Assembly (NCBI RefSeq): GCF_033568475.1
Contig: NC_133121.1
Location: 135,812,375 to 135,876,374, forward strand
Direction of reading: 5' to 3'
DNA from: Henckelia pumila
Lineage: Eukaryota > Streptophyta > Magnoliopsida > Lamiales > Gesneriaceae
DNA length: 64,000 nucleotides
How positions within the stretch are numbered: the first letter of the stretch is position 1; the number at the start of each line of letters is the position of its first letter. Shown here piece by piece: positions 20,883 to 33,827 of the stretch. The position numbers and the translations under genes were made by a program. A model generated the notes under the pieces. It was not told the origin of the DNA. It saw only the letters and a list, made by a program, of their open reading frames with translations, and made no database searches.

Positions 20883-23540
20883 TATCATTTAACATCTCAT
20901 CAACCAACCGGTCTAAAGTAATATAATAATATTATATTTGCGTCATTTTTTTAAAAAAGAAAAGGCTAATGGGCAGGAAAAAAAATAATAACAGAATGCA
21001 TACGATCGATATCATATCATATCATACAATGATACAAATACAAATCGGCAAAAATATGAGCCAAAAAATTAATTAGAAGGGTAATAGTTCCAAAATACGT
21101 TATCCAATACACAACGTTCCAACTACCCATCTGCCTTACGAATTAATTTATTATATTATTATTATTATTATTATTGTCTATTATTGTCTATTACATAAGT
21201 TTACGCGGTGATGAAGTGACAAACTGGCTGCAGACATTTTTTATTTCAAAAAAAAAAAATTGCCATCCGGTTAGTTGAGTGCAAAAAATAATCACGGATT
21301 TCAATTTTGACCAAAAATAAATTTGCACAAGGTTAATTGTGAAAATAATATCATGTTTTTTTAGCGACACATTTAAATATGTGAAATGTCCAAAATATTT
21401 TTCAAAATATTTCATTAATATCTATTAACATTCTTATATCCAAATGACATGTCTTATTTCCTCAGCTAGAGATTATATTTATCAATTTCGAATTCAATAT
21501 TTCATCATAAAGTGCTCTCAAGGGTGTGTTCAAGTTGGTGGAGTAGTGAACTCTTGGCCAAATGTTAGAAGTTTAATTCTCCATATCAACACCTTCTTGG
21601 ACTAGTCTGTCACACAAAGTATGTGTTAGGTTATAAACTCATGATGTGTTCATCCCAAAATGCTTGTCAATTGGGTGGGGTTGTCTCAATGGTTTATAAT
21701 CAACTATTTATTAGTTTTATTATTCAATGTGAGACAATTGTAACATTGTCGACCACTTGAGAATCCAACGTTCGCGACGGCTCACTCTAGACGGCTTCCA
21801 CTCACTTTTTTTTTGTGGTAGCCCTTTCCTAGGTCGCCTCTTCCGCTACGCCGATTCTTAACGAGAGCACCAATGTTAGGATGGCTAGTTCGAGTCAGCC
21901 AGACTCCTAAAAACGAGGTTGAGAATTGAGAGAGAAAGCTCAAGATTGGAAGAAATTTAGATTGACATATAAGTTTGAATGATTACAAATGAGAGACTTT
22001 GTCCTATTTATATCCTCGGTATTACACTAATTATACTTATATCATCTCTTTTACAATCATATGAAACTATACTAACTTGCTTAACTTCGAATCCTCTTAT
22101 GCTCGACTCATTTACTCCACATTTGTATCAGCTTATCTAGTGTGGTTTACCTGGCTAACGTAGTTTGCAGGTTATTGTGTTAGTCCGAGGTTTACCCAAT
22201 GCGCATAAAAAAATAGCGGCTGCGGGTTCCTCTGTCATAAAATTTTTTTTATCATAAAGTTAGGTTATAAACCATCAATTTTGCCTTATAAATGAGTATG
22301 TAACTTATAATGACGATGATAATAATAATGATATCAATATCCATCAATATCAATTCAATAAAGATAAAATCTATAGGTTAATTCATTAAATACGTAATAT
22401 ATTAAGTAGATCGTTATAGTTATAACTAAATATCAATTATCAATCATCAATCATCAATCAATAAAGATAAATGTCTAGCTTAAAGCATTGAATGCATAAC
22501 ACATTAAATATATCGTTCTACTTATAACTAAATACACGTTATCATATTTTTTCCTTTGGATAAAATGTCAATTTTAATCTTCTACGTATTTGTGTGTCAG
22601 TGTGATGTTTTTTTAGTCCAATACATTCCTCGAATAAGTTGTAATCTACGTTTACGTTATTCTGATCAATATTAGTCTCTCTCTAAAAAAATAACGTAAT
22701 TAAATGATCGATATTATTTTCTAATTTTTGTAAGTACGTGGTTAGAAAAATTTCTCGACATATCTACGTTATTGTAAATCTTAACAATGATGTTAGCCAC
22801 TTAGCTACAAGATTGAACGATAAGAACTAAAATTGATATTAAAAAACATAATTACAGAACTATAATTGATTTAAAGAAACTTACATAACTAAAAATTCAC
22901 ACACTAATACATATAAAACTAAAATTTACATTTTGTCTTTTTTATATATAAAACATAATTACAGAACTATAATTGTTGATGTATCGAGATAGATATATAA
23001 TTTATTGTTTTACCGAGTTGTCAAATTTCTTAATCGATTAAACATGTCTCCGGGGATCTGTTTATTTTAAGACGAGGTATAATATATACGTGCAATGCAC
23101 AATATGCTTGACATGTAATGAAACATTTTAATATGTAGTAAATTTGACATGTTATAAAGAAGGGTGAAATGTTAATTAGTTTATGCTATTTATAAAACAC
23201 AGAAAAGAAACGAAATCAAGTTGAAATAATTAATAATTAAGAAAAGAAACGATGAAACTGAGAGTAAATGGAAACCAGATGAGTGGGAAGATTGAAAGCC
23301 AAGGAAGAAGAAAACAGAGCACGTTGAAAAAGGGTTGATTCTCTGACGACTCCACCCGCCAAACCCACCGCTTTTCCAGCTTCTTCCTCCATTTCCCAAT
23401 CCCAAAGAATCCACATTGCGCCTCGAATTTGAAAATTTTACTAACGGACGGAGGATCCCTTCATTATCTAACGGAATTTGTGTTGATTTTTTAAGATATA
23501 TGCTTCTGGGCTTGCGTATAATCATTCAATCTTGGAACCC
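20883..23540. other. AT-rich intergenic region, no gene seen
   Basis: It contains an (ATT)n microsatellite at about 21152-21176. A less AT-rich stretch at about 21500-22200 holds word patterns typical of LTR or solo-LTR remnants, but I found no matching ends. A diverged direct repeat of CAATAAAGATAAA units (about 22356-22430 and 22459-22540) is also present. The last 350 bp are the presumed promoter and leader of the glutaredoxin-like gene. Confidence 0.5.
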
Positions 23541-24275
23541 ATGTGGCTTAGGAGGACGAAATCAAGGGTTCGGATCCACAACGCGCCGTCCCCCAAGTTT
23601 GCTTGCTCCTCGTTCAAGGATATCCACAGCCTCGTCTCCGACGTCGACGGTGTCTGCGTCGGAGGTGGTGGAGATGCCCCTGATTCGCCAAGAAAGCCTT
23701 CAATTTGCCACCGGACACGCAGTGTTAATGCCCTCCTACGGAGCCTGTCGTTACCGCCTGAAGCTCCGGACCGGCAGCCGCGAAACGGAGAAATTCGAAT
23801 CCCCGATGCGGAGAAGAAGATAGTGGTGTACTTCACGAGCCTGCGCGTGGTCCGTCGCACGTTCGAGGACTGCAAGGCCGTCCGATCCATCCTTCGTTCC
23901 TTCCGCGTCTCGATCGACGAGCGGGATCTGTCAATGGACTCCGGGTTCATGGACGAGCTGCAGAGGATCTTGGGCCAGTCGGAGAAGTCCAAGCTGACGC
24001 TCCCAAGGGTCTTCATTGGCGGCAGGTACGTTGGTGGGGTAGAGGAGGTGAAACATCTTCACGAGAGCGGCCAGCTAAAACAGCACGTCGAGGGGCTGCC
24101 GGCGGCGGATCCTGGCACGTGCGAGGTTTGCGGTGGACACAGATTCATCCTCTGCCGAGTGTGCAGCGGTAGCCACAAGTGCTACAACAGCGAGAAATCT
24201 GGCTTCCGGAGTTGTACCATGTGCAACGAGAATGGCCTCATTAGGTGCCCATCTTGTTCCTCAGCACCCCTCTGA
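23541..24275 (+). CDS. Glutaredoxin-like protein with C-terminal CxxC zinc-binding domain
   Basis: Intronless, 244 residues from ATG at 23541 (MWLRRTKSRVRIHN). The frame is open slightly further upstream, but only from a TTG. Residues about 93-182 form a glutaredoxin fold: KIVVYFTSLRVVRRTFEDC, then TLPRVFIGGRYVGG. The usual CPYC redox pair is absent; only one cysteine (C111) lies near that position. The C-terminal part has four CxxC-type pairs (C194/C197, C205/C208, C225/C228, C236/C239) like the DnaJ-type zinc region of the plant family that includes At5g58530 and At5g39865. The N-terminal 90 residues look disordered. The exact function of this plant-specific family is unclear; classic disulfide reduction is doubtful without a CxxC active site. 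Confidence 0.93.
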   Translation: MWLRRTKSRVRIHNAPSPKFACSSFKDIHSLVSDVDGVCVGGGGDAPDSPRKPSICHRTRSVNALLRSLSLPPEAPDRQPRNGEIRIPDAEKKIVVYFTSLRVVRRTFEDCKAVRSILRSFRVSIDERDLSMDSGFMDELQRILGQSEKSKLTLPRVFIGGRYVGGVEEVKHLHESGQLKQHVEGLPAADPGTCEVCGGHRFILCRVCSGSHKCYNSEKSGFRSCTMCNENGLIRCPSCSSAPL

Positions 24276-27200
24276 ACCTCTTCTGAGTTAAGTTTCAATT
24301 TATTTAGTTAGCACCATTATTAGATTTGTATTTACAAAAAAAACGACCAGAAGTGGTCTTTATGACATGGAAAAGCAGCCGGTAACTTTAGTTCTTTACC
24401 ATTTTGTTTTGTAATCCAAGTTGTGGGTTTGCTTTCTCACGGCCTTTAGCTGATTTTAACCTAGTTTCGTGTTGATTTTGGTGTTTTTTTGTCTGTAATT
24501 TAGTGGCAGAAAGAAAAAAGAAAAAAGAGAAAGAAGAGAGGGAAAAATCCTACATTGATCCGTTATTGTGTTGCTATACAGAATCTATTGTTGTTTCTTT
24601 TCTTGACCCTGTCATCCTCCTGTTATTTCCATTTTCGTTTCTCGTGATTTGCTTACAGAAGAATATTCAGATATAGCATACAACTGTTCAAGAATTAAGT
24701 CGAGGTAGTTTGATGTGCTTATATCTATAGAACAATCGAGTGAACCACAATATAATATTTTAATGGGTATAGTTCACTATCGATGGTGATTCAAATAACA
24801 ACTTGAATAATAGACTAATCTTTTCTAAATACATGAGATTTTATTTCATTCAGGATATCTTGCCAAAACAAAGTTGCAGTCTTGCTGATACCAAAGTTTC
24901 TACTTTTTCGGTATATGTTTACATGCTTATGTTATGCTTTAGATGTCTTTAAGTATTACTTTACCAAAAGGTGATCAATTTAGTTTGTATACTTGGAGGC
25001 GAGGAAACAAAGGCCGGTTTATTTGCCTTCGGATATTTTGAAATGCCGTTTTCTCCATTCCTGTCTTCAATCTCTCTGCCAAAGTTATACTCCAAAACCA
25101 CAACCTCTGCCACAAAGCTGGTCTGTGTTTGTCTGTGGTGACTAAATTTGTTACTTTGCTTCTCTCAATCTCATTTCCGCAAACAGATTATGCACTTGTG
25201 AATTATGCATAATAATTTGATAATGAATTGGTGTCTTTGTGGAACAAATTATTGAAATGATTATGGTGTGACTGAGTTTTGTACACGGTGGATCAACTAA
25301 CCCTGTAAACCATACCAGGAAATATACACTCTGTAATGACCTGGTACATGCATGAGCCCATGTGAACATCCATACAGCTCAAATTTATTTTCATTTTTAG
25401 TTGATACTGCACATCTGTGCAATCTACAAATTGTCTGTCTGGTTCATAAAATCGTAATGGACCTATAGGGGATCTTTTGTGTGGTTGTGAAATCTGCCAA
25501 TGGGATGGAGTTTTTCCATCACCTCGGTGCTAGGTTTAGACGACCGGTCACTCGGGTTTTAGACTGGTGTTGGTGTGAACACGAAGGACTGTGGACCACC
25601 ATAGCAGAAATCCATGCCAATTTGCACAGTGGTGGTTGAGCAATCACCATGTTATCACATGAATCTATGGTTGAAGGTAAAACGAAGTTTCAACAATGTC
25701 GATCTTCAAATAGTCTATTACCACGATGGCACATAACATTGGTTGATGTTGGAGGGACTGGGAAAGTCTGGAACAATGGATGTTCCGACAAGGCGTCTAC
25801 TGGTGTATCACTGTATCGACCGAGCTTGCAAGCTTCTGTGGGTAGTTGCATGACTAGTATTTGGATTCAAAATTGGTGTTCATATTTCGAGATAAAATAA
25901 TTCACTTGAATGCTCTGTATTGTTGTTTCATAAAAGTTCATTGTGGTCCAAAGTTATTTAACTGTGGTCATTTATTAACAATAAATAGTAAGGTGAAAGT
26001 GCTATGTAGTAAATGTTTGCAACTAGGATCAGTTATCTATTTATTATCTGTAAGAAAACACAAATGGGAAGCATTCTACTTATCTAAACATGTAGACGGT
26101 AGAGTCCATAGAAATATGTAATGGATTTTACATAATCAAATTAAAATTGGATCGATGGAGGTAATCTGAGTACTACTTGTGCTAACAACGTCAATACGAC
26201 AAAATAACATTAACTTCAAAATCGCATATTTTCGCATATTTAGATACGATGATAGATTTAAAGGAATTAGTTGATCTCTGTGACTTTAATTTGTATTTGG
26301 CTAGCACAATCGAGTATTTATAAAACAAATTATTGTATGTAACCATAAAAATTTGCTTCCATTCCATGGCTGTTGACTACCAATTGGGGGTACACATGAT
26401 TGGCATGTGCACCCCACAAAACGAAGACTATAGCTGATGCCCTTCAGCCCGCCCCTTGGGCAAAGTCAATTAATACTGCTGCACTGCTACTTTTTGTTAC
26501 CATATGCTTAGACAAGAATCTTGGACAATTTTCCTGCAAGACTTTTAATCCTACGTACTGACACATATCATTAATTTCCACGCACAGTTGATGAATACGA
26601 AACAGATCTTGGCCTTCACATGTGCATATGAAATCCTTCTCATCAAAAGATCAGAATACAAGATAACATGGGACTAGGCCTCATTTGAGCTTGGTGTTGC
26701 ATAGAGGAAAACCGGCAAAAAACAGACCCCGAAACGGTGTCCCTCGACGAGGATCGTGTTTGAGTCACATTGTGGAATGAGTATGGAAGGAAAAAGACCA
26801 CCAAGCTAACTCTATTTGCGACAAAAAGATCATGTGGTGGTTCATTGGTTCGGCAGACAAAAGAAATATGAATAATGAAATAAAGAAGAAGGATTCTTGC
26901 TTTTGGCCCCATCAAGAAGCCATAATAGAGACATGTAGAACAGCTAATTATATAAGATCTTAAATCATTAAACATTTGGGTCCAATAAAGGCGTGTGATC
27001 GATCTTCCCTTTTGATTTTAGTTCTCTATTCAGTTGCCAAGTTTATTGATTATATTATGCCATGCAAAATTAATTGCACTAATAGTCATACTAGGAGATG
27101 ATATTTGGATTCTTCTCGTCTTGCATATTGAACAACAAAATATTGAACATTATGAGAACTTCAACTTTGTGACAACAAAATTTTTTCATGGTTGACACTA

Positions 27201-27293
27201 TTTTCATTTATATTGGGGAATACTCAGTTGTAAGCTTTCTTTAATACACCATTTACTATCGTTAAAACTAGATAACACAAGGTAAGAGACTCA
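24276..27293. other. Intergenic region, no gene supported
   Basis: A purine-rich tract lies at about 24508-24545. ORFs of up to 110 codons are present, but none has a recognisable domain or a conserved-looking composition. A short hairpin lies at 26387-26415. The right end contains the presumed 3' UTR of the minus-strand kinase gene. Confidence 0.5.
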
Positions 27294-29386
27294 CTATCGA
27301 GTAGCACTTGTGTTATTGTTGCTGACGCTCATCAAAGTGGATACAATTTCTGAAAATTGCGGACGTTTGGAGGGGGAGTTGTTCCAGCATTTTATCATCA
27401 GCAACCTTAGAATCTGCGGGCAGCCCTCGGGGATTTCAGGCCGAAGCCCACAAGCAGCTATCCCAACTGCAGCTTGCACTGGAGAATAAGCAGAATAAGC
27501 AATCTCACCAGTCACCATCTCCCATATCACCATTCCAAAACTATAAGCGTTGCTCATCCTCGTCTCTACGACATTCTCCGGATCGCCTGAAATGACCTAT
27601 TATTTCCAAGAGTAACTTAGATCAATGTAATGACTAGACCAAATGAACCAAGTATTTTCCACTTAAAGCACTTCAAAGAATCAATTTCTAATCTAAATTC
27701 AGCAAATTGTAGAAATAATTTAGCCTCAACAAAGAGATAAAGCATCCAAGAAAACGTATGAACAAATAGTTAAAGCAAAACCAAACCAAAAGCGAGAAAT
27801 CAAATTAAAAGAGAAGACAACACACACCTCAGGAGCCAGCCAACGATAGCCATCAGTTTCATACTCCATAGCCTCACCACCACTCTTGCAAGTAGCAACT
27901 ATTCCCATATCTCCAACACAAGCATTCCCATGTTTATCTACTAAGATCCTTTGAGTATTCAAGTCTTTATAAGCAATACCATGATCATTCATGAACTTAA
28001 TTCCTTCTGCTACATCTACCAAAATCCTTAGGATTTCTTTCATATGAAGTTTTTTGTTCTTCATAATCAAGTCTTGGACGGATCCTCCTTCCATCAACTT
28101 TGTCACGACACATAATCCGTGATGCTCATCGATAAAAATGCCATTGAACTGCAAGATGCTTTTATGTCCACATGACATCAATTCCAATAAATCCCTCCTT
28201 AGCTCAAACTCATAGGCATGTCCTTTGTCACACCCTTTGATCTTTTCGATCCCAACTTTTTTACCCCTAAACATCCCCTTAAAAGTACTTGGTCCAATCT
28301 GATCTATTATATCGACAGAATCATAACTCAACAACCATTTCCCCACCCCTTCTTTACCAGAAGTCACGGTCTGCCATTCATCAACAGAAACTACAATCGA
28401 ATAATCTGGAAGAGGGAGTTTCAAATGAACTTTTGATCCCAAAATTTCTCCTCCATTTCTATGATTTTGATCACCATTACAATCTTCTTCAACGTCTCCA
28501 AGATCCCTTCCCTTAGTACTCTCCTCTTGGCATCCGCAAAGTCCAAAGGGGAGCTTAATTGGATTGTGTTTTGGCCTCTTTAAGGCTAATTTAAGTGCAT
28601 TATCAATCCGGGATTTGAATAATTTTTCCTGCCCAGTTTGAATCAACAGCAAAACTATTCCCAGAGTAAAACTCTTCTTCTCAAAGATTTGCAACTTTTT
28701 ACAGCAAATCGAAGAACTATCGAGGACCCCTGACATGGTTGGCCATGAAATTGAAGAGTTACATGCAAATGTAAGCTTAAATACAGAGCCATTCATTTCA
28801 TCATCAGACATTTCTTGAATCATGATAGCCGGATGATCCTCCGCCGATGCTTGCTCCATCAACTTAATGTGCAAGAACACATCTTTCATTTCAAATCCCG
28901 CTTGTGCATAGCTATCAACATCAATCGGAAATGATTAATAGAGTGCTCAAGAAACATAAACGGAAGATGTTTGAAAGAATGCTTTCACCTCAGGGGCAAA
29001 GAATCATAATGTTTGCGCAGATTAGAGACCAATTTCTCCGGAAGTTGACTGCCGGGGTACAGCTGCGTCAAGCTCCGCACAACACTCCCCCAAACGTGTC
29101 TCCGGCAGCCCGAAGTCCCGGTGGCCTGCACCTCACGGGCCGAATCGAGATTTAACGAGTTCTTGAGCGAAGTAATGGCCTCCGACACATTGCGGCTCAG
29201 CCGCTGGAAGCGCTTCTGCAAGGCTGACTCTCTAAGATTGGCGGCGGCGGAGGACGAGTTGGCAGCTGCGGGTGGTGGGTTCTCCGGCGGACACTCGGAT
29301 CTGTCCTGGGTTCTCATAAGCACCTGCTCCACCATGTCCTCGTCGGTACTGGTTCTGCTGGACCAGCATTCCAAAGCCGCAGCCAT
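27294..29386 (-). CDS. Protein kinase-like protein with N-terminal DUF1221-type region
   Basis: Three exons: 29386-28989, 28911-27828 and 27596-27294, giving 594 residues. The start MAAALECWSSRTSTDEDMVEQ is chosen over an in-frame ATG 16 codons upstream because it matches the usual family start. The first 220 residues or so resemble the plant DUF1221 domain; residues about 330-594 form a kinase fold ending TRMSNAYSFGMVIWEMVTGE...CWNNSPSKRPQF. Key residues are changed. The VAIK lysine is Glu (VGIE, 352-355), the glycine loop is weak (IGPSTFKG), HRD is YKD (447-449) with Asn and Arg at the later Lys/Asn positions, and DFG is DMG (467-469). The same architecture occurs in Arabidopsis At5g41730, At1g64300 and, I believe, At5g58520. 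At exon 3 two AGs lie 10 nt apart; only the upstream one (27596) keeps the frame. Confidence 0.9.
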
Positions 29387-29904
29387 AGCCAAGAAATATC
29401 GGCTCAGCACAAGAATTAGCTTCCGGAGATGCACTAATGTATATATTCTAATATCTGAAATAGTTACTTTTTCCCATCAGACACGAGAAGGAGTGGCCTT
29501 TTTCACTTTCCATTATTTAATATAATCAAACTCACGCAAGAAAAAATGTAGCCCGTAGAAACCAATAGTGTAATTATGAGTGAAGCATGGTAAAAGAGCA
29601 GCCAGGGAGGGGGAATAGGGTGTTCCACGGACTACTGCACTGTGACCGCTGATCTTGGCGTTGTTGGCCATTGATGGCGGCGGCGCGGCCGACGTGGGCT
29701 TCTTTTGCTTGAGCTACATTACCCATTTTTTCCCCTTCAAAAATTACTGAAAATAATCATTGCATAGATAACTTATTTAGGACATGTAATAATTAGCCAC
29801 TAAGCGTCATTAATTATGTCATTTTATCATCTTATACCATCAATTTAAATTTTTATTATTCACGAAAATTTTATAATAATGAGATGTATATGGTAATGTA
29901 TTCA

Positions 29905-30427
29905 TACTTGAAACAGTGATTGAACCTATTAATTTTAAAAGAATGGTTTAATTGGTCGGATCGGTTTAACCAGACGGTTGGATCGAAAAATCGTTTATAT
30001 AATATAATATAATGAATAATCTATTTTAAATTTAAAAAACAAAGATGTATATAAATAGAAAAAAATTTACCACAATTTTGGAAAATAAATAATCATATAA
30101 ATATATTTAAATATCAATTATAGTTATATATTTTTAAAAATTAAATAAATAAACTCTAGTAACACTAAAATAATATTTTTAATAAAGTATAAATTCCGAA
30201 TAATAATGTAAATATTAAAGTTAAGAATTTAAAAATAAAAAATTAAAAAATCGATTCAACCGGTTGAATCGATTTTCTGGTTTTTGATCGGCTCGATCGG
30301 TTCTTGATTTGTTCTTGTCGGCTTTACCGTTAAAACGTTTTTCTATCGTGTTTCAAATCGAATCTGTAATCAATTCTGGGTTGAACCTGTCGAACAGACC
30401 GGTCTGAACCGGTTTTGAAAACATTGA
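29905..30427. repeat. Non-autonomous repeat with CCGGTT-rich inverted ends, copy 1
   Basis: It shares with 37650-38245 a GC-richer rim (TCGGATCGGTTTAACC near the left; ACCGGTTTTGAAAACAT near the right) and an AT-rich core starting CGTTTATATAATATAATAT. The left terminus is decayed. Confidence 0.65.
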
Positions 30428-30842
30428 TATATGATAATATGAGTCGAAATTTATATATGAATCCAAGATATGTAATTAAGGATATGTTTTGAATAAGTAC
30501 GTATAAAAAGTTTTTATAAAAATTGTTTTTTCATTAAAAAATTATAATTTTTCTTAAAAATTTGTTTTAAAAATAAATATGTGTTTTGGAAATTATTCTA
30601 TAAAAATGTTTTAATGGTTAGAAAGTAAAATGTTTTAATAGTCAAAATATTTATTTTTTGTTCAAACACATTTAATTTTTTTACTTATAAAACTTAAGCA
30701 CAATCGAGCGTTTATAGAATATGTTACATAATTTTTAGCAAGCCAAAATTTGAGATTTTATTGAGAAAATATAAGTTTATGACATCTTCTAAATTTGAGA
30801 TTACTCTGTAGCGTTCGCTATCAATGATTGAGTTTTACTTTA

Positions 30843-31057
30843 TCTCTACTTTTCTACTATTTTATAATACTTGAGAGACTTATAAAAATTAACGGACACA
30901 ATCTTTTCTTCTCGTTTTACCCTTTTTTCTTTACATTTATTTTTTACTATCCACTATTCCACTAAAAACCTTCCACAAACTCCATGATTTGCTTAAAAAA
31001 AACTACATATAAAAAATTTTTCTTTTACTCACGCAAAGCGTGTGCATTTTTCATTAG
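30843..31057 (+). mobile_element. Mini-Helitron, 215 bp
   Basis: The left end is A|TCTCTACTTTTCTACTAT (TC at 30843). Near the right end is a hairpin with arms CACGC/GCGTG (31030-31034/31038-31042, loop AAA), then GCATTTTTCATTAG|T. Flanks are A and T. The terminal CTRR appears mutated to TTAG. It is noncoding. Confidence 0.65.
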
Positions 31058-31537
31058 TCTCTATAAAACTCCATTAGTTATATTATTTTAAAATTTTATT
31101 TTAAAACTATTTATTTTAAAAAAAAACCCATTTTTTTTCCTAATATTTGACAAAAAAAATTTAAATAAAAACTCAAGTCGATCTTAAAAAAATATGCTAA
31201 ATAATATGCGAAAAGGCTAACATTGGGTATTCTAATTCGTAAGTCGCATTTTCGAATTTTTAGGGGATCTTATATCTGTTATATCTTCCTACTTAGATTG
31301 ACAGTCACACAAACTAATACCTTACTGATAAATATTGTACAATGAAATTTTCATTCGAATTATTGTCCTTTTTGTCGAAAGGTAATTGTTCTTATTCCGA
31401 CCACTTGGTACGATAAAATTTTGTGGTTTCAAAGAATAAATATTATGTTTTGCTAAAATTAGCTATCCCTATCAATTATCATCTTGCAATTTTTCCAGAA
31501 GTTTCCGACAACTCATATCACATGCTTCTAAATTCAT

Positions 31538-31540
<3 letters not shown>

Positions 31541-31610
<70 letters not shown>
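31541..31610. repeat. (AT)35 microsatellite
   Basis: An uninterrupted 70-bp AT dinucleotide run. Confidence 0.97.
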
Positions 31611-31612
<2 letters not shown>

Positions 31613-33025
31613 CATCTCAAATTGAATATTTATTTAGTCTCAAAATTTAAGGATGGTAGTAGATAGATAAAAGGTGATCACAAAGTCGTATTAATGTAAG
31701 AAAGTTTGAAGGAAAAAAAAAAATGAAAAAGAAGAAGAAAAAGAAAGAAGCCTAGCTTTTAACTCTCTTCTCTTGCAGTCATTTTCAATTACAATTTCTA
31801 GTTAAATGTCTCTCATCACAATAACATTCGAGAAAATTTAAATGGCATCAGAAGAATATTTAATGGTTGAGATTTATTTAGATAAAGTCTTATTCTTGTA
31901 ACTGAACTCATAGATAAATGAATTATACCACTGAAAAATATGCTACTTTTTATAACTAAAACATATAACTTATAATAATAAATCATTCTCTAGCTTAAAC
32001 ATCATGTCATGATTGTTCTTTGTCATGTAACTTTTATAAGGTACTCATGTTTGCATTTTATTAAAAAATATATATTAATCTTAAGATGACCCCAAAAATT
32101 ATAAGCTTCCCATATTAATAGTCCCTAATTAATTAAAGAGCTTGGAATTGGTAGACAATTAAAACCACCCCAAAAAAGAAAAGTAATACTAAACAAGGAT
32201 GATATATGGTAGCCGGAAATTACAAATGTTGGGCATAATATGGTTCAACAAGTGTCTACTCATTAACAAACACTGTGGAGACAGATCAAATTATATCCAA
32301 CACCCGAATCCCATGCCTTTTTAATGTCCAAATAAAATCTTGTACCTTCTCATTTGTTCCCCACCACTCACTAAATTCTTAAAAGAGAGAAAGTAGTCCA
32401 CTCAAGTGATGAATTGAAGTGAAGCAAAAATATTTTTTTTGCCCTTTGATATCATATTGTTTCAAAGTGTGCGACGATTCATTACGCTCACGACTCATGG
32501 TAATTGATAGCCTATTTTTGTTATCTAAATCTGTGTTGTAGTTCCATGGCTTCTTTGCTTTATATAGCACGTATTTACGACATCATTTTTTTCGTGAGGA
32601 GGAATTCCAGTGATCCCTATATTTATTTTATTTTAAGATCAATTTGTTTATAATGAAGTTATGATATTTACAATTATTCTGCCACCAAGCAAACTGCGTT
32701 AAAAAAATGTATAAATTTTTACGGTCGCCCGATTTTTATATATAACCCGAAACTTTTGCTAGGCTTCATGATAATTGATTGGTATATTTTAAACCTTTTC
32801 ACGCCTTTTTTTTGGGTATAAAAAATTGAAAAAATAATCTCTCTTCCCCACATCCCAAAAAAAATCGCATTAATAGTCGACATAATAAGTATTTTTAATT
32901 TATTCTCTTGTGAAAAAAGTCAAGTCTCACGTTTTTATCCATCTAGCGGTAACATACTTAATTCGTCTTTTGCAAATCTAGTACTTTAAAGTTTAATATG
33001 CCAACACAAATTAAAGTCGCCTATT

Positions 33026-33202
33026 AATGCTAATCCGCACGCTACATCTAAAAATAATGTATATTTTTTTATATTTTTAAATTAAAAAATAAATTTAAAA
33101 GATGATAGTTATAAATATTAAGGGATATTTTTGTCCATCCATTAATTTGACCAAAATAGTTATTTTAAGGGGTTCATGCATTGTTATATTGTATTATATA
33201 GA
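33026..33202 (-). mobile_element. Decayed mini-Helitron
   Basis: On the minus strand it begins A|TCTATATAATACAATATA (TC at 33202). Its interior matches the elements at 52396-52659 and 52963-53187 (for example TTGTCCATCCATTAATTTGA on the plus strand). The hairpin end survives only as GCGTGCGGATTAGC and the CTRR is lost. Confidence 0.5.
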
Positions 33203-33827
33203 TAAATATCTCTCATCCTATTTCATCATCGTATTTTATATGAAAAGGATGAAAAATGCAGCGGTACCATGAAAGGAAAAAAAAGGTAGTATTTAGGAGG
33301 GAAATACTATATTTGTTATAATTTTAAATTTACTTTGTAACCTAATGTATAAGTCTCATTGTACATGTAGCATGATCCATAGAGCTTCTAAAAAACACTT
33401 CTCAGTTTCTTTTTAACAAAATTTCAAAATATTTGTTACGGAAAAGCTGAAAAATACTTCTTAGAAACTTTCTCAAACGCCACGTAAATATCAAAATTTT
33501 GTCGATTCATTACTTTGTTGAAATGATAAAGTATATAAAATATAGTGAATGTTTAATTTAAGTCGCCTATTAATTCCTTATTTCATGATTTCATCGACTT
33601 ATTACATGAATGTGAGTCGAAATTATTAAAACCACAAAAATCAAACATTAAATTTAATTGCATTTCCTTCACAAATGACAAATAGCTGTAAATGAAATAA
33701 ATGGAGACATTATAATAGCCTCTTTCAAAAAAAAAAAAAGAAAGTCAAACAGTAACTTATAATAAATTTTAGATTCCATGCAGGAAACGAAATAAACAAT
33801 AATCTTGGCTTTGCATGATATGTATCT

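Larger units (their letters stand above)
29387..33827. other. Intergenic region with several repeats, no gene
   Basis: Between the kinase and laccase genes. It contains an AT-rich inverted-end repeat (29905-30427), a mini-Helitron (30843-31057), an (AT)35 microsatellite (31541-31610), a decayed mini-Helitron (about 33026-33202) and otherwise AT-rich DNA. The ORF across the AT microsatellite is an artefact. Confidence 0.6.

Noticed and set aside
21500-22250. Possible solo LTR (TGTTAGGTTATAAAC... words at about 21624 and 22257)
   Set aside because: The two words do not define matched TG...CA ends or a target duplication; left as unclassified.
23532-23540. Upstream start of the glutaredoxin-like ORF at 23532
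   Set aside because: The codon is TTG; the first ATG in frame is 23541, so the protein starts MWLRR. The same reasoning moved SNX2 to 53468 and EXO70B1 to 61151.
25649-26121. ORFs of 83 and 86 codons downstream of the glutaredoxin-like gene
   Set aside because: No domain, no splice partners and composition like noncoding DNA.
31423-31650. ORF with a Tyr-Ile repeat
   Set aside because: It is produced by the (AT)35 microsatellite.
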